NCBI GenBank assembly: GCA_047972265.1
Contig: JBKEAM010000102.1
Coordinates: 1-64,000, forward strand
Source of the DNA: JAAYCI01 sp047972265
GTDB lineage: Bacteria; Bacillota; Clostridia; Oscillospirales; Ruminococcaceae
Reading direction: 5' to 3'
Length of the DNA: 64,000 bases
Shown here piece after piece: positions 16,631 to 24,556 of this stretch. The notes under the pieces are model-generated. The model was not told the origin of the DNA, did no database searches, and saw only the letters and a program-made list of their open reading frames with translations. Each line of letters opens with the position of its first letter. The first letter of the stretch is position 1. A program made the position numbers and the translations under genes.

Positions 16631-18454
16631 ATGGCCGAAGATAAGGATATACAGGCAAAGCTAAAGAAAAAGCGCACCCGCGAGCTGCTTGCTTATTTTA
16701 AGCAAATGGTTGGCAAAGAGGGTATTGGCGCTACTTTGGCGCGCACAGGCAACTACCTGCGCCGCCGTTACCTTAAACGCTCTGGCAGGTTTTTACCCAA
16801 AAAGGCAGTGTTGCAGGCCCAAAGGCAGGCAGATATTGCCGGATGGCCTAAAATAAGCATTTTGGTGCCGGTGTTTGACCCCGACGAAAAGATGTTTACA
16901 GAACTGGTAGAATCGGTTGTGGGGCAAAGTTACCCCAATTGGCAGCTTTGCATATCCAATGCGGGCAATCACAAAGAAACTGCAAATGCTGTATTGGCAC
17001 GCTTTGCGGCAGATAAGCGGATTGTATCTGTATCGGTAGACAATGGCGGTATCTCCGCCAATACAAACAGCGCGGCGCAGCTAGCCAACGGCCAGTATTA
17101 TGCCCTGTTAGACCATGATGATGTGCTGGCGCCCAATGCCATGTTTGAAATGGCGAAGGCCATACACGAGACTGGCGCGGGCTTTTTATACAGTGACGAA
17201 GCTTTGTTTAGTTCCAGCATTCGCCGCCCCACCGTGGGGCATTTTAAACCCGATTATTCGCCCTATTACTTGTTAAATTGTAACTATATTGCCCACCTTG
17301 CGGTGATAAAAAAAGAAATTTTTGATGAGGTTGGCGGCTTTAGGCCAGAGTGTGATGGCAGCCAAGACCACGACTTGTTTTTGCGTGTGCTCGAAAAAAC
17401 GGGCGGCGCGGTGCATATACCCAAGGTGCTTTACTACTGGCGCCAGCATGCGGCAAGCACCAGCACAGGGGTAGAGGCAAAACCCTATGTGCAGCAGGCG
17501 GCGCAAAAGGCAATCGAAAGCCACTTGCAGCGCACCGGTGTTTTGGGTACGGTGCGGCAGGGGCGTTTTCCCAGTACCTATAAAATGGATTATCAGGTAA
17601 AAGACAATCCTTTGGTCTCTATCGTTATCCCCAGCCACGAGCACGCCGAAGATTTGGCAACCTGTGTTCATTCTATTTACGCGCATACCGCATGGCCTAA
17701 TTTTGAGGTGGTTGTGGTAGAAAATGGCTCTACCCAGCAGGCCACACTGGATTTGTACAAAGAGCTTGCTCAAAAATACTCCACCCTTCGGGTAGAAGAA
17801 TGTGTGCTTCCCAATGGGTTTAACTTTTCGTACCTATGCAATTTTGGCAGAGCAAAAGCCAAAGGCAGTCTCATTTTGCTGTTAAACAACGATACCGAAG
17901 TGATAGAAGCAAACTGGCTGGAAGAAATGGTATCCCTTTGCACCCAGGCGGATGTGGGCGCAGTGGGGGCCATGCTGTATTACCCCGATGATACGGTGCA
18001 GCATGCGGGCGTTATTACGGGGCTGGGCGGGTATGCGGGGCACAGCCATAAGTATGCCCGCCGCGATGCTTCGGGCTATATGTTCCGCCTTGCTTGTGTG
18101 CAGGATGTAAGCGTTGTTACGGGCGCCTGCCTAATGGTAAAAGCCACGGCGTACGATGCCGTAAATGGCTTGGACGAAGCGTTTTCTGTGGCTTTTAATG
18201 ATGTGGATTTTTGCCTGCGCCTGCGTAAGGCTGGGTACCGCATTGTGTTTACCCCCTATGCAGAGCTGTACCATCACGAAAGCAAAAGCCGCGGCAGCGA
18301 CGAAAAGGGCGAAGCCGCCCGGCGCTTTGCGGGGGAGCAAGCCCTGCTTAAAGAGCGGTATGGCGCCCAACTGCTGCAAGACCCCTTTTATAACCCCAAC
18401 CTAACCAAAGACAGAGAAGATTTTTCTGAAAGCGATATTTTGCCGGAGGTGTAA
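16631..18454 (+). CDS. Tandem-domain GT2 glycosyltransferase (second copy)
   Basis: A 607-residue paralogue of the preceding gene with the same two GT2 domains. The first contains ISILVPVFDPDEKMF and LLDHDDVLAPNAMFE, the second LVSIVIPSHEHAEDL and LLLNNDTEVIE, and the final NDVDFCLRLRKAGYRIVFTPYAELYHHES block is nearly shared. The N-terminal 60 residues are basic and differ from copy one. Good SD (CGGAGGAAAC) precedes the ATG. Tandem duplication followed by divergence is the simplest origin; together the two enzymes offer four catalytic domains, enough to build a repeat unit of several sugars on one lipid carrier. Confidence 0.87.
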   Translation: MAEDKDIQAKLKKKRTRELLAYFKQMVGKEGIGATLARTGNYLRRRYLKRSGRFLPKKAVLQAQRQADIAGWPKISILVPVFDPDEKMFTELVESVVGQSYPNWQLCISNAGNHKETANAVLARFAADKRIVSVSVDNGGISANTNSAAQLANGQYYALLDHDDVLAPNAMFEMAKAIHETGAGFLYSDEALFSSSIRRPTVGHFKPDYSPYYLLNCNYIAHLAVIKKEIFDEVGGFRPECDGSQDHDLFLRVLEKTGGAVHIPKVLYYWRQHAASTSTGVEAKPYVQQAAQKAIESHLQRTGVLGTVRQGRFPSTYKMDYQVKDNPLVSIVIPSHEHAEDLATCVHSIYAHTAWPNFEVVVVENGSTQQATLDLYKELAQKYSTLRVEECVLPNGFNFSYLCNFGRAKAKGSLILLLNNDTEVIEANWLEEMVSLCTQADVGAVGAMLYYPDDTVQHAGVITGLGGYAGHSHKYARRDASGYMFRLACVQDVSVVTGACLMVKATAYDAVNGLDEAFSVAFNDVDFCLRLRKAGYRIVFTPYAELYHHESKSRGSDEKGEAARRFAGEQALLKERYGAQLLQDPFYNPNLTKDREDFSESDILPEV

Positions 18455-18456
18455 AA

Positions 18457-18975
18457 ATGCTGTGTAGGGTAGAAATGCCAACCCACGAAGCGATATTTTG
18501 CCGTTTTTACCGCTATAACATGAAGCGGAGCGGCCTGCAAAACAGCGTACTGGTATTGTCGGCCATGGCACTGGTACTGGCTGCCGTACTTTGGCAGGGC
18601 GGGGCCAATTCTTTGTTGGCATTGCTGCCCATTGCTGTGGCGGCCCTGTATGCGGGCTATAGCCTTTATTTGCAGCCCATTTTGCGCTACCGCAAAAAAG
18701 AGGGCGTTGCCCTGCAAACCGAGGTGTATGTGTTTACGCCCTCAGGCTTTACCCGCGGTGTACGCAGCGAAGAAGAAGGCCAGCTAGACCATGTGTCTAT
18801 GCAATATACCACCTTGGTAAAAGCGGTAGAAACAGCCAAAGATCTTTACCTGTATATATCGCCAAAGCAGGCCTATTTTGTAGATAAAGAGTATTTTACC
18901 GATGGAAGTGCCGAAGAACTGCGTAAGCTTTTGCAGCAGGCAATGCAGGATAAATTTATTACCCGGCAAAAATAA
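18457..18975 (+). CDS. YcxB-like membrane protein
   Basis: A 172-residue protein with two hydrophobic segments (about residues 30-45 and 50-70) and a C-terminal cytoplasmic domain containing LDHVSMQYTTLVKAVETAKDLYLYISPKQAYFVDKEYF. This arrangement fits the YcxB-like family, whose function is not known. GGAGGTG six bases before the ATG supports the start, which lies two bases after the preceding glycosyltransferase gene. It is the last gene before a strong terminator, so it is co-expressed with the polysaccharide genes, although a role in that pathway is only suggested by position. Confidence 0.7.
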   Translation: MLCRVEMPTHEAIFCRFYRYNMKRSGLQNSVLVLSAMALVLAAVLWQGGANSLLALLPIAVAALYAGYSLYLQPILRYRKKEGVALQTEVYVFTPSGFTRGVRSEEEGQLDHVSMQYTTLVKAVETAKDLYLYISPKQAYFVDKEYFTDGSAEELRKLLQQAMQDKFITRQK

Positions 18976-18990
18976 AAAAACATTTATTTT

Positions 18991-19026
18991 AAAAAGAAGC
19001 AGGCTTTGTGCCTGCTTCTTTTTTTT
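18991..19026 (+). terminator. Intrinsic terminator of the polysaccharide operon
   Basis: AAGAAGCAGGC pairs with GCCTGCTTCTT across a five-base loop, followed by a run of T. It starts 16 bases after the YcxB-like stop codon and closes the operon that begins at rfbC. Confidence 0.92.
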
Positions 19027-19076
19027 GTCACCTACAGTAAAAGGCTAGACTTTGCGTAGCGCATAATAGGTTCATC

Positions 19077-19117
19077 TTGACAAAATAAAAACAGAATGAT
19101 ATTATTTTGATATCAAA
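19077..19117 (+). promoter_or_regulatory. Promoter of the SPFH gene with palindrome at the start site
   Basis: TTGACA (19077-19082) and TATTAT (19100-19105) are 17 bases apart, a near-consensus vegetative promoter. The predicted start point falls inside the perfect 12-base palindrome TTTGATATCAAA (19106-19117), placed where a repressor would block initiation. Confidence 0.75.
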
Positions 19118-19137
19118 TTGATGAAGGAGGGCTGGCG

Positions 19138-20181
19138 ATGGATAACACCACGCGGCAAAAAGGTAATATGTTGCAAGCAGAAGAAAAGATAGTAAAGGGT
19201 GGCAGCGGCATGCGTGCGCTGGTGCTAAATACGCTGTTAATTGCGGCTGGCATTGTTTTGTTTGTTTTTAGCATTATCTGGATAGAAACAGACATGTTAG
19301 AAATTGGTATTGCGGCACTGGTTGTTTCCAGTTTGTTTTCATTCATTATCGGTCCTATTTTATATTGTGGATTAAAGGTATTAAAGCCCAACGAGGCCTT
19401 GGTGCTTACCTTGTTTGGCCGTTATTACGGCACCCTTAAAGGCGAGGGCTTTTACTATGTAAACCCGTTTTGTACAGCGGTAAATCCCGCATGGGATAGC
19501 TCTATGTACAATGTTGCCCTTAAAAAAATGGCTTCTACCACTGGCAAGGCCGAAAACGAGCAGTATGCGGGCCTTATGCGCAACGGCAAAAAAATGAGCT
19601 TAAAGTATATGACGCTGGACAATGGACAGCAAAAAATAAACGATGAACTTGGTAACCCCATTATTATAGGGGTGGTTGTAATATGGCGCATTGTAAATAC
19701 GGCTCGTGCCGCGTTTAGCGTAGACAATTACAGCGAATTTTTATCGGTACAAACTGATATGGCCCTGCGTAATATTGTAAGGCTGTACCCGTACGACCTC
19801 TCTCCCGGAGAGCCGGATAACGAAAAAAGCCTGCGCGGCTCCAGCCAGGAAATAGCCGAAAAACTTAGGGTAGAAATACAGGGTAAAGTAGATGTGGCAG
19901 GGTTTGAAGTAAGCGAAGCGCGTATTACCCACCTTGCCTATGCGCCCGAAATTGCAGCGGCTATGCTGCAGCGTCAGCAGGCATCGGCTATTATTGATGC
20001 CCGCCAAATGATTGTAGACGGCGCTGTGGGTATGGTAGAAATGGCGCTTGAAAAACTAAGCGAAAAAAATGTGGTAGAATTGGATGAAGAACGCAAAGCC
20101 GCTATGGTAAGCAACCTGTTGGTGGTGTTGTGCGGCAACAGGGATGCCCAGCCGGTTGTAAACAGTGGCTCTATATATTAA
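19138..20181 (+). CDS. SPFH (stomatin/prohibitin/flotillin) domain protein
   Basis: A 347-residue membrane-anchored protein. Two hydrophobic segments lie near residues 25-45 and 55-75, followed by the SPFH core starting at LKPNEALVLTLFGRYYGTLKGEGFYYVNPF and continuing through ALRNIVRLYPYDLS to DVAGFEVSEARITHLAYAPEIAAAMLQRQQA. SPFH proteins form oligomeric cages or rings in membranes and often hold proteases or organise microdomains. SD GAAGGAGGG precedes the ATG. The next gene, 56 bases downstream, encodes a tiny ribbon-helix-helix protein, a pairing that recurs in Firmicutes as far as I recall. Its specific cargo is unknown. Confidence 0.88.
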   Translation: MDNTTRQKGNMLQAEEKIVKGGSGMRALVLNTLLIAAGIVLFVFSIIWIETDMLEIGIAALVVSSLFSFIIGPILYCGLKVLKPNEALVLTLFGRYYGTLKGEGFYYVNPFCTAVNPAWDSSMYNVALKKMASTTGKAENEQYAGLMRNGKKMSLKYMTLDNGQQKINDELGNPIIIGVVVIWRIVNTARAAFSVDNYSEFLSVQTDMALRNIVRLYPYDLSPGEPDNEKSLRGSSQEIAEKLRVEIQGKVDVAGFEVSEARITHLAYAPEIAAAMLQRQQASAIIDARQMIVDGAVGMVEMALEKLSEKNVVELDEERKAAMVSNLLVVLCGNRDAQPVVNSGSIY

Positions 20182-20237
20182 GTTAGGCGCTTAACAACGC
20201 GAGTAGTTGGTTTATGTAACAAAGAAAGGGGGGCCAT

Positions 20238-20408
20238 ATGCCGGCAGAAAGCAAAGAAAAAAAGCAGATACCCCTGCGGCTGTCTGCCACGCTGTATAAA
20301 GAAATTGCAGCCTGGGCAGAAGATGACTTTCGCTCTGTAAACGGGCAGATAGAATTTTTGCTTACAGAATGTGTGCGCCGCCGTAAAGGAAACAAAAACG
20401 AGAAATAA
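20238..20408 (+). CDS. Small Arc-like ribbon-helix-helix protein
   Basis: A 56-residue protein with the ribbon-helix-helix pattern: a short strand KKQIPLRLSATLY, a helix YKEIAAWAEDD, and a second helix FRSVNGQIEFLLTECVRRRK. The SVNGQIEFLL turn matches Arc/MetJ-type proteins that pair as dimers and insert the strand into the DNA major groove. SD AAAGGGGGG lies close before the ATG. It is too short for routine gene calling but the frame, ribosome site and fold all agree. It follows the SPFH gene by 56 bases. It could repress the SPFH promoter, where a TTTGATATCAAA palindrome sits at the start point, or interact with the SPFH protein. Confidence 0.8.
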   Translation: MPAESKEKKQIPLRLSATLYKEIAAWAEDDFRSVNGQIEFLLTECVRRRKGNKNEK

Positions 20409-20495
20409 AAACGTACAAACATTTTGTTTTTGGCCCCCTTAAACCAAACTCCTTTGCGGAACAATAATTTTTAAATGCCAAATGTGTATTTAGGT

Positions 20496-20524
20496 TTGAC
20501 AAATGCCATTGTGAATGATATTTT
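20496..20524 (+). promoter_or_regulatory. Promoter upstream of amino-acid ABC operon
   Basis: TTGACA (20496-20501), a 17-base spacer and TATTTT (20519-20524) form a near-consensus promoter. The predicted start is about 20531, which is the first base of the terminator-like hairpin that follows. Confidence 0.7.
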
Positions 20525-20530
20525 ATTTTA

Positions 20531-20570
20531 AAGACAAAGAAGTCTGCCCCAAGACTTCTTTGTCTTTTTT
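20531..20570 (+). terminator. Terminator-like hairpin at the very start of the leader
   Basis: AAGACAAAGAAGTCT pairs perfectly with AGACTTCTTTGTCTT around a six-base loop and runs into six T. It could end transcripts coming from the SPFH unit, or act on RNA begun at the promoter directly upstream. It lies 78 bases before the substrate-binding protein gene. Confidence 0.8.
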
Positions 20571-20647
20571 GTATTTTGTATCCACAAGCAGCATGCGCGG
20601 CAGCCTCTGCTTATGTGCATGGATGTTTTATTTTAGGAGGGATTGTT

Positions 20648-21493
20648 TTGAAAAAGCTGTTGTCTTTGGTTCTGGCTGGGGTACTGTCTGTAGGCCTGCT
20701 TGCGGCCTGCGCTTCTTCCGGCAGCTCGTCGGTTGCCGTTCCATCTTCTGGCGCTGCGTCTGGCTCCGCATCACAGGGTTCTCTTACTTTAAAAAGCGGT
20801 GTGCTGCAAGTAGGGGTAGAAATTGGCTATCCCCCTATGGAATATTTTGCAGAGGACGGTGTTACGCCCACTGGCTTTGATATCGAATTTTCTAAAGCTT
20901 TGGGAGAAAAGCTGGGCCTTGAAGTAGAGTTTGTAGACACCGCCTGGGATGGTATTTTTGCCTCTTTGGATACCGACAAGTACGACGTGGTTATCTCCTC
21001 TGTTAGCATTACCGAAGAACGGCAGGAGAAATACAACCTTACCAAACCCTATGTTGCCAACCGTTTGGTACTGGTAACAGGTAAAGACTCCGGCATTACC
21101 AGCCCCGAGGATTTGGCGGGCAAAAGTGTAGCGGTACAGGCCGAAACAACCGCCGATATTTATATGACCAACCTAATAGATGGCGGCCTTGAAGTAGAGT
21201 ATTACGAGTACGATAAGGTAATTAACTGCTTTGACGACCTTAAAAACAAAAGGACAGATGCAGTGCTGGTAGACATCGTTGTGGCTGCCTATTACTTGGG
21301 CGAGGATGCAGCCCAATTTGAAACCGTATGGGAAAGCCCCGATGCAGAGCCGATGGGTCTTTGCCTTAAAAAAGGCAACGATGCGCTGACCGAAGCCATT
21401 GAAACAGCCATCGACGAAATGTATGCAGACGGCACCATGGAAGAAATTGCAACAAAGTATTTTGGCTCTGATATTACAGAGGGTGTGCGCTAG
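20648..21493 (+). CDS. Polar amino-acid ABC transporter, substrate-binding lipoprotein
   Basis: A 281-residue family-3 solute-binding protein. The signal peptide MKKLLSLVLAGVLSVGLLAACAS ends in a lipobox (LAAC), so it is tethered to the outer face of the membrane, and a Ser/Ala/Gly-rich linker follows. The mature domain has GVEIGYPPMEYFAEDG, TPTGFDIEFSKALGEKLGL and the IISSVS-type hinge, typical of glutamine/cystine/basic amino-acid binders. TTG 20648 is the start: AGGAGGG lies eight bases upstream and the signal peptide begins directly at it. Permease and ATPase genes follow at once. The amino acid bound is not determined. Confidence 0.92.
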   Translation: MKKLLSLVLAGVLSVGLLAACASSGSSSVAVPSSGAASGSASQGSLTLKSGVLQVGVEIGYPPMEYFAEDGVTPTGFDIEFSKALGEKLGLEVEFVDTAWDGIFASLDTDKYDVVISSVSITEERQEKYNLTKPYVANRLVLVTGKDSGITSPEDLAGKSVAVQAETTADIYMTNLIDGGLEVEYYEYDKVINCFDDLKNKRTDAVLVDIVVAAYYLGEDAAQFETVWESPDAEPMGLCLKKGNDALTEAIETAIDEMYADGTMEEIATKYFGSDITEGVR

Positions 21494-21516
21494 CCCTTAT
21501 ATAAGCGAGGTAGAGG

Positions 21517-22176
21517 ATGGACGTAATAATACAGATGCTGGGGTGGATACCACCGCTGCTGGAGGGCGCCAAAATTACCATATCGCTCTCTATTGTTTCT
21601 TTGGCCGCCGGGCTGTTTCTCAGCGTGTTTTTGGCGCTGGGCAAAATATCAAAAAATAAAATTATAAGCAAACTTTGCAGCGCTTATATCTTCTTTTTTC
21701 GCGGAACGCCACTGTTAATGCAGCTGTATTTTATTTATTACGGCCTGCCGCAAATCAACCCGGCGTGGGTAATACCCAGCCGTTTTGCGGCAGCGTGGAT
21801 TGCCTTTTCTCTCAACTCTGCGGCCTATTGTGCCGAGATTATTCGGGCGGGAATACAATCTATAAACAAGGGCCAGTTTGAGGCGGCAAAGGCACTGGGT
21901 ATGAGCTATGGGCAAACCATGCGGGTTATTATTATTCCGCAATCTTTCCGCCGCCTGCTGCCTCCGGTGTCTAACGAGTTTATTATGCTGCTAAAGGATG
22001 TATCGCTGGTTTCTATCATTGCCCTTTCGGATATCACCAAGGTAACAAGGGGCATTTCTTCTTCGTCCGCTTCTGCTATGGTATACATTCCGGCTATGGT
22101 TATTTATCTTGTTATCACTGCACTGTTTACCTATATCTTCAACCGGCTCGAAAAGAAATTTTCGGTATACGAATAG
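21517..22176 (+). CDS. Polar amino-acid ABC transporter, permease
   Basis: A 219-residue HisM/GlnP-type inner-membrane protein with about five hydrophobic segments. The EAA loop that docks onto the ATPase is visible as GQFEAAKALGMSYGQTMRVIIIPQ near residue 125, followed by LPPVSNEFIMLLKDVSLVSIIA. FFFRGTPLLMQLYFIYYGLP is a further family signature. It lies between the binding protein and ATPase genes and probably forms a homodimeric channel since only one permease is encoded. Confidence 0.93.
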   Translation: MDVIIQMLGWIPPLLEGAKITISLSIVSLAAGLFLSVFLALGKISKNKIISKLCSAYIFFFRGTPLLMQLYFIYYGLPQINPAWVIPSRFAAAWIAFSLNSAAYCAEIIRAGIQSINKGQFEAAKALGMSYGQTMRVIIIPQSFRRLLPPVSNEFIMLLKDVSLVSIIALSDITKVTRGISSSSASAMVYIPAMVIYLVITALFTYIFNRLEKKFSVYE

Positions 22177-22188
22177 GAGGAATACGCA

Positions 22189-22947
22189 GTGCATATGATT
22201 AAAACCGAAGATATATGCAAAAGCTTTGGCAGCTTGCATGTATTAAAAGAAATCTCTTTAGAGGTAAACCAGGGCGAGGTGGTGTGTTTAATCGGCCCTT
22301 CGGGGGCGGGTAAATCCACCTTTTTACGCTCGCTTAACCATTTGGAAAAAATTACAAGCGGTAAAATTTATGTAGAGGATAAACTACTGGACGACCGCAA
22401 AAACGGTGTAAACAAATCGCCACTTACACCCAAAGAAAAAAACGCAATTTTGCTTAAAATGGGCATGGTATTCCAGCAGTTCAATCTTTTTCCGCATAAA
22501 ACCGTGCTAGAAAATGTAATGGTTTCGCCCATGGTGGTTAAAAAAACACCCAAAGAGCAAATAGAACCCCTGGCGCGAGAGCTGATTGCCAAGGTTGGGT
22601 TGGAGGATAAGCTGGACGTATATCCCTCTAAGCTTTCTGGTGGGCAGCAGCAAAGGGTAGCCATTGCAAGGGCGCTTGCCATGCAGCCCGAAATTATGCT
22701 GTTTGACGAGCCAACCAGTGCGCTAGACCCAGAACTTGTGGGTGAGGTTTTGGCGGTAATGCAAGGCCTTGCAAAGGCCGGCATGACAATGCTGGTGGTT
22801 ACCCACGAGATGAACTTTGCGCGGGATGTGGCAGACAGGGTTGTTTTTATGCACGAGGGCAGCATTGTAGAAGCCGGTAAACCAAGCGAGATGTTTACCA
22901 GCCCGCAGGATGAGCGCACCAAAAAGTTTTTGCAATCGGTTCTTTAA
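22189..22947 (+). CDS. Polar amino-acid ABC transporter, ATP-binding protein
   Basis: A 252-residue GlnQ/HisP-type ATPase. Walker A is GPSGAGKSTFLRSL (about residue 35), Q-loop MVFQQFNLFPHKTV, signature LSGGQQQRVAIARAL, Walker B IMLFDEPTSALD, and the switch His in VVTHEMNFARDV. A short insertion between Walker A and the Q-loop (DDRKNGVNKSPLTPKEK) is somewhat longer than in GlnQ. The start is GTG at 22189 with AGGAGG eight bases upstream. It drives the importer encoded by the two preceding genes and is followed by a strong terminator. Confidence 0.94.
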   Translation: MHMIKTEDICKSFGSLHVLKEISLEVNQGEVVCLIGPSGAGKSTFLRSLNHLEKITSGKIYVEDKLLDDRKNGVNKSPLTPKEKNAILLKMGMVFQQFNLFPHKTVLENVMVSPMVVKKTPKEQIEPLARELIAKVGLEDKLDVYPSKLSGGQQQRVAIARALAMQPEIMLFDEPTSALDPELVGEVLAVMQGLAKAGMTMLVVTHEMNFARDVADRVVFMHEGSIVEAGKPSEMFTSPQDERTKKFLQSVL

Positions 22948-22988
22948 CCGTTCGCCTTCACAAGGGCAAATGAAAAAGGTTATAGATA

Positions 22989-23035
22989 AAAAGAAACCGG
23001 GCCGCGGCAGTTTTGCCGTTGGTCCGGTTTCTTTT
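22989..23035. terminator. Convergent terminator
   Basis: AAAAGAAACCGG pairs with CCGGTTTCTTTT, with an inner CGGCA/TGCCG stem. A-rich and T-rich flanks let it work in both directions, ending the plus-strand amino-acid operon and the minus-strand DUF3798 transporter operon that meet here. Confidence 0.85.
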
Positions 23036-23062
23036 CTGTCAAACTATTGTGGGCGTAACTGC

Positions 23063-24556
23063 TTATTTTGTCTCTGTCTCGGGCAGGGGGGCTTCTTTGC
23101 TGCCATTTACCTTTTTTACTTTGGGGGCCACAATGTGCCATGCGTGCATGGCAAGAGCCACCGCTATAACACCGTATGCAACAAATACGCGGAAGTATTC
23201 TCCTATTTGGGCGTTGCCTAGCAATGCCTTGCCGGCCAAAGGAGAAAGGATAAATAGGGTGTGGAACAGGATAACACCCAAAATACCCTGTTTAATGGTG
23301 GCCTTTTGGGTAGAGGCACCGCCAACCAATAGGGCGGCAATGGCAAACTGCCCCACCTGCAGGTGAGAACCATAGGTAGAAACCGTGCCAATGTTTTGCA
23401 AAGAGATAAGCTGCCCGTAAGAAGCAAGCACGGTAGACATAATCATGGCAATAATGCGGGTGCGGTCTACATTAATACCGGCAGAGGTTGCCACCCCGCG
23501 GTTTTGCCCTACGGTACGCATGTTTTGCCCAAGGCGCGTGTTTGTAAACCAAGGGATAAACAGGCACAGGCCTCCAATGCACAGGTAGGTAAGCACCGGC
23601 AGGCGTACCGCTATCAGGGCAACCTCCAAAGCGGGGATGTGGGTAAGCAGGTATAATAGCAAGGCCCCAGCAATAAGCAAAATTTGTTTTAGGGGTAAGC
23701 CGGGCTGTTTTTTTACCAGCTTCATACGTACAATTTGGTATAGGCTGTAAGCAACCACCACTATAACGCCAATGGTAATGGCATCCAGCAGCAAAAGCCT
23801 GTCTGTAGCCAAAAAGCGCTCTATGGCAGGTATATAGGTAAGTGCGTAAAGCACAATGGTGGGTATTACCACCAGTAGTATCTTTTTAATTTTAAGAGCT
23901 TGCTTTTTAATTAAACGAAAAACAAGAATGCAGGCACAAACACCAAGTATTGCCCAAAAAGCTACCTCTAAAATACGCAGCATAGAGACATTGTCCAGCG
24001 AGTATTTAAGATTGTCTTGCAGATTAATGGTGTTTTTTACTCCTATTCCGGTAGAAATCATTAAGGGGCTGTCTATTTTAATCAGGCCGCCAAAAATAAA
24101 CAAGAATAAAAATTGGTATAACCCGTCCGAAAAATAGCCTGCAACCATACCGCCAATCATCTCGGTACCCTTCATACGGTTAAACAGGGCGCCTACCAGC
24201 CAGCCAAAAAATATGGCAAGCGGGGTGCATATGGCTATGCACAGCAGCAGGCCGGTAAAACCTTTAAAGCCCCATAAAACCACCAAAAATATTGCAATTT
24301 GGGCGGCCACAGCACCTATTACAATGCTAAAGTTAAGCCCAAGGCCTGCAATTACAGGGATTAAGAGGGAAAGTACTAAAAAGGTATTTCGGCTAATGCG
24401 TGTAAATAACTCGGGCAAAAGAAAGGTTAGGTTGGTGCCCGAAACAAAATAGGCAACAACGCACAAAATAACAAAAAGTATGGTTACATTGTTGTTTATC
24501 AAAAAATCTGTAAATCTAAACCCGCCTTTTTGGCGTAGGGGATTGGTAGTGTTCAT
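23063..24556 (-). CDS. Sugar/nucleoside-type ABC transporter, permease 2
   Basis: A 497-residue integral membrane protein of the BPD_transp_2 (ribose/nucleoside) permease family, larger than usual because of extra hydrophobic segments in the middle (about residues 200-320). The C-terminal half has the family signature VATSAGINVDRTRIIAMIMSTVLASYGQLIS and QFAIAALLVGGASTQKATIKQGILG. It overlaps the first permease gene by four bases and is the last gene of a four-gene operon with a DUF3798 lipoprotein and a double ATPase. The substrate is not known. Confidence 0.85.
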   Translation of the reverse strand: MNTTNPLRQKGGFRFTDFLINNNVTILFVILCVVAYFVSGTNLTFLLPELFTRISRNTFLVLSLLIPVIAGLGLNFSIVIGAVAAQIAIFLVVLWGFKGFTGLLLCIAICTPLAIFFGWLVGALFNRMKGTEMIGGMVAGYFSDGLYQFLFLFIFGGLIKIDSPLMISTGIGVKNTINLQDNLKYSLDNVSMLRILEVAFWAILGVCACILVFRLIKKQALKIKKILLVVIPTIVLYALTYIPAIERFLATDRLLLLDAITIGVIVVVAYSLYQIVRMKLVKKQPGLPLKQILLIAGALLLYLLTHIPALEVALIAVRLPVLTYLCIGGLCLFIPWFTNTRLGQNMRTVGQNRGVATSAGINVDRTRIIAMIMSTVLASYGQLISLQNIGTVSTYGSHLQVGQFAIAALLVGGASTQKATIKQGILGVILFHTLFILSPLAGKALLGNAQIGEYFRVFVAYGVIAVALAMHAWHIVAPKVKKVNGSKEAPLPETETK

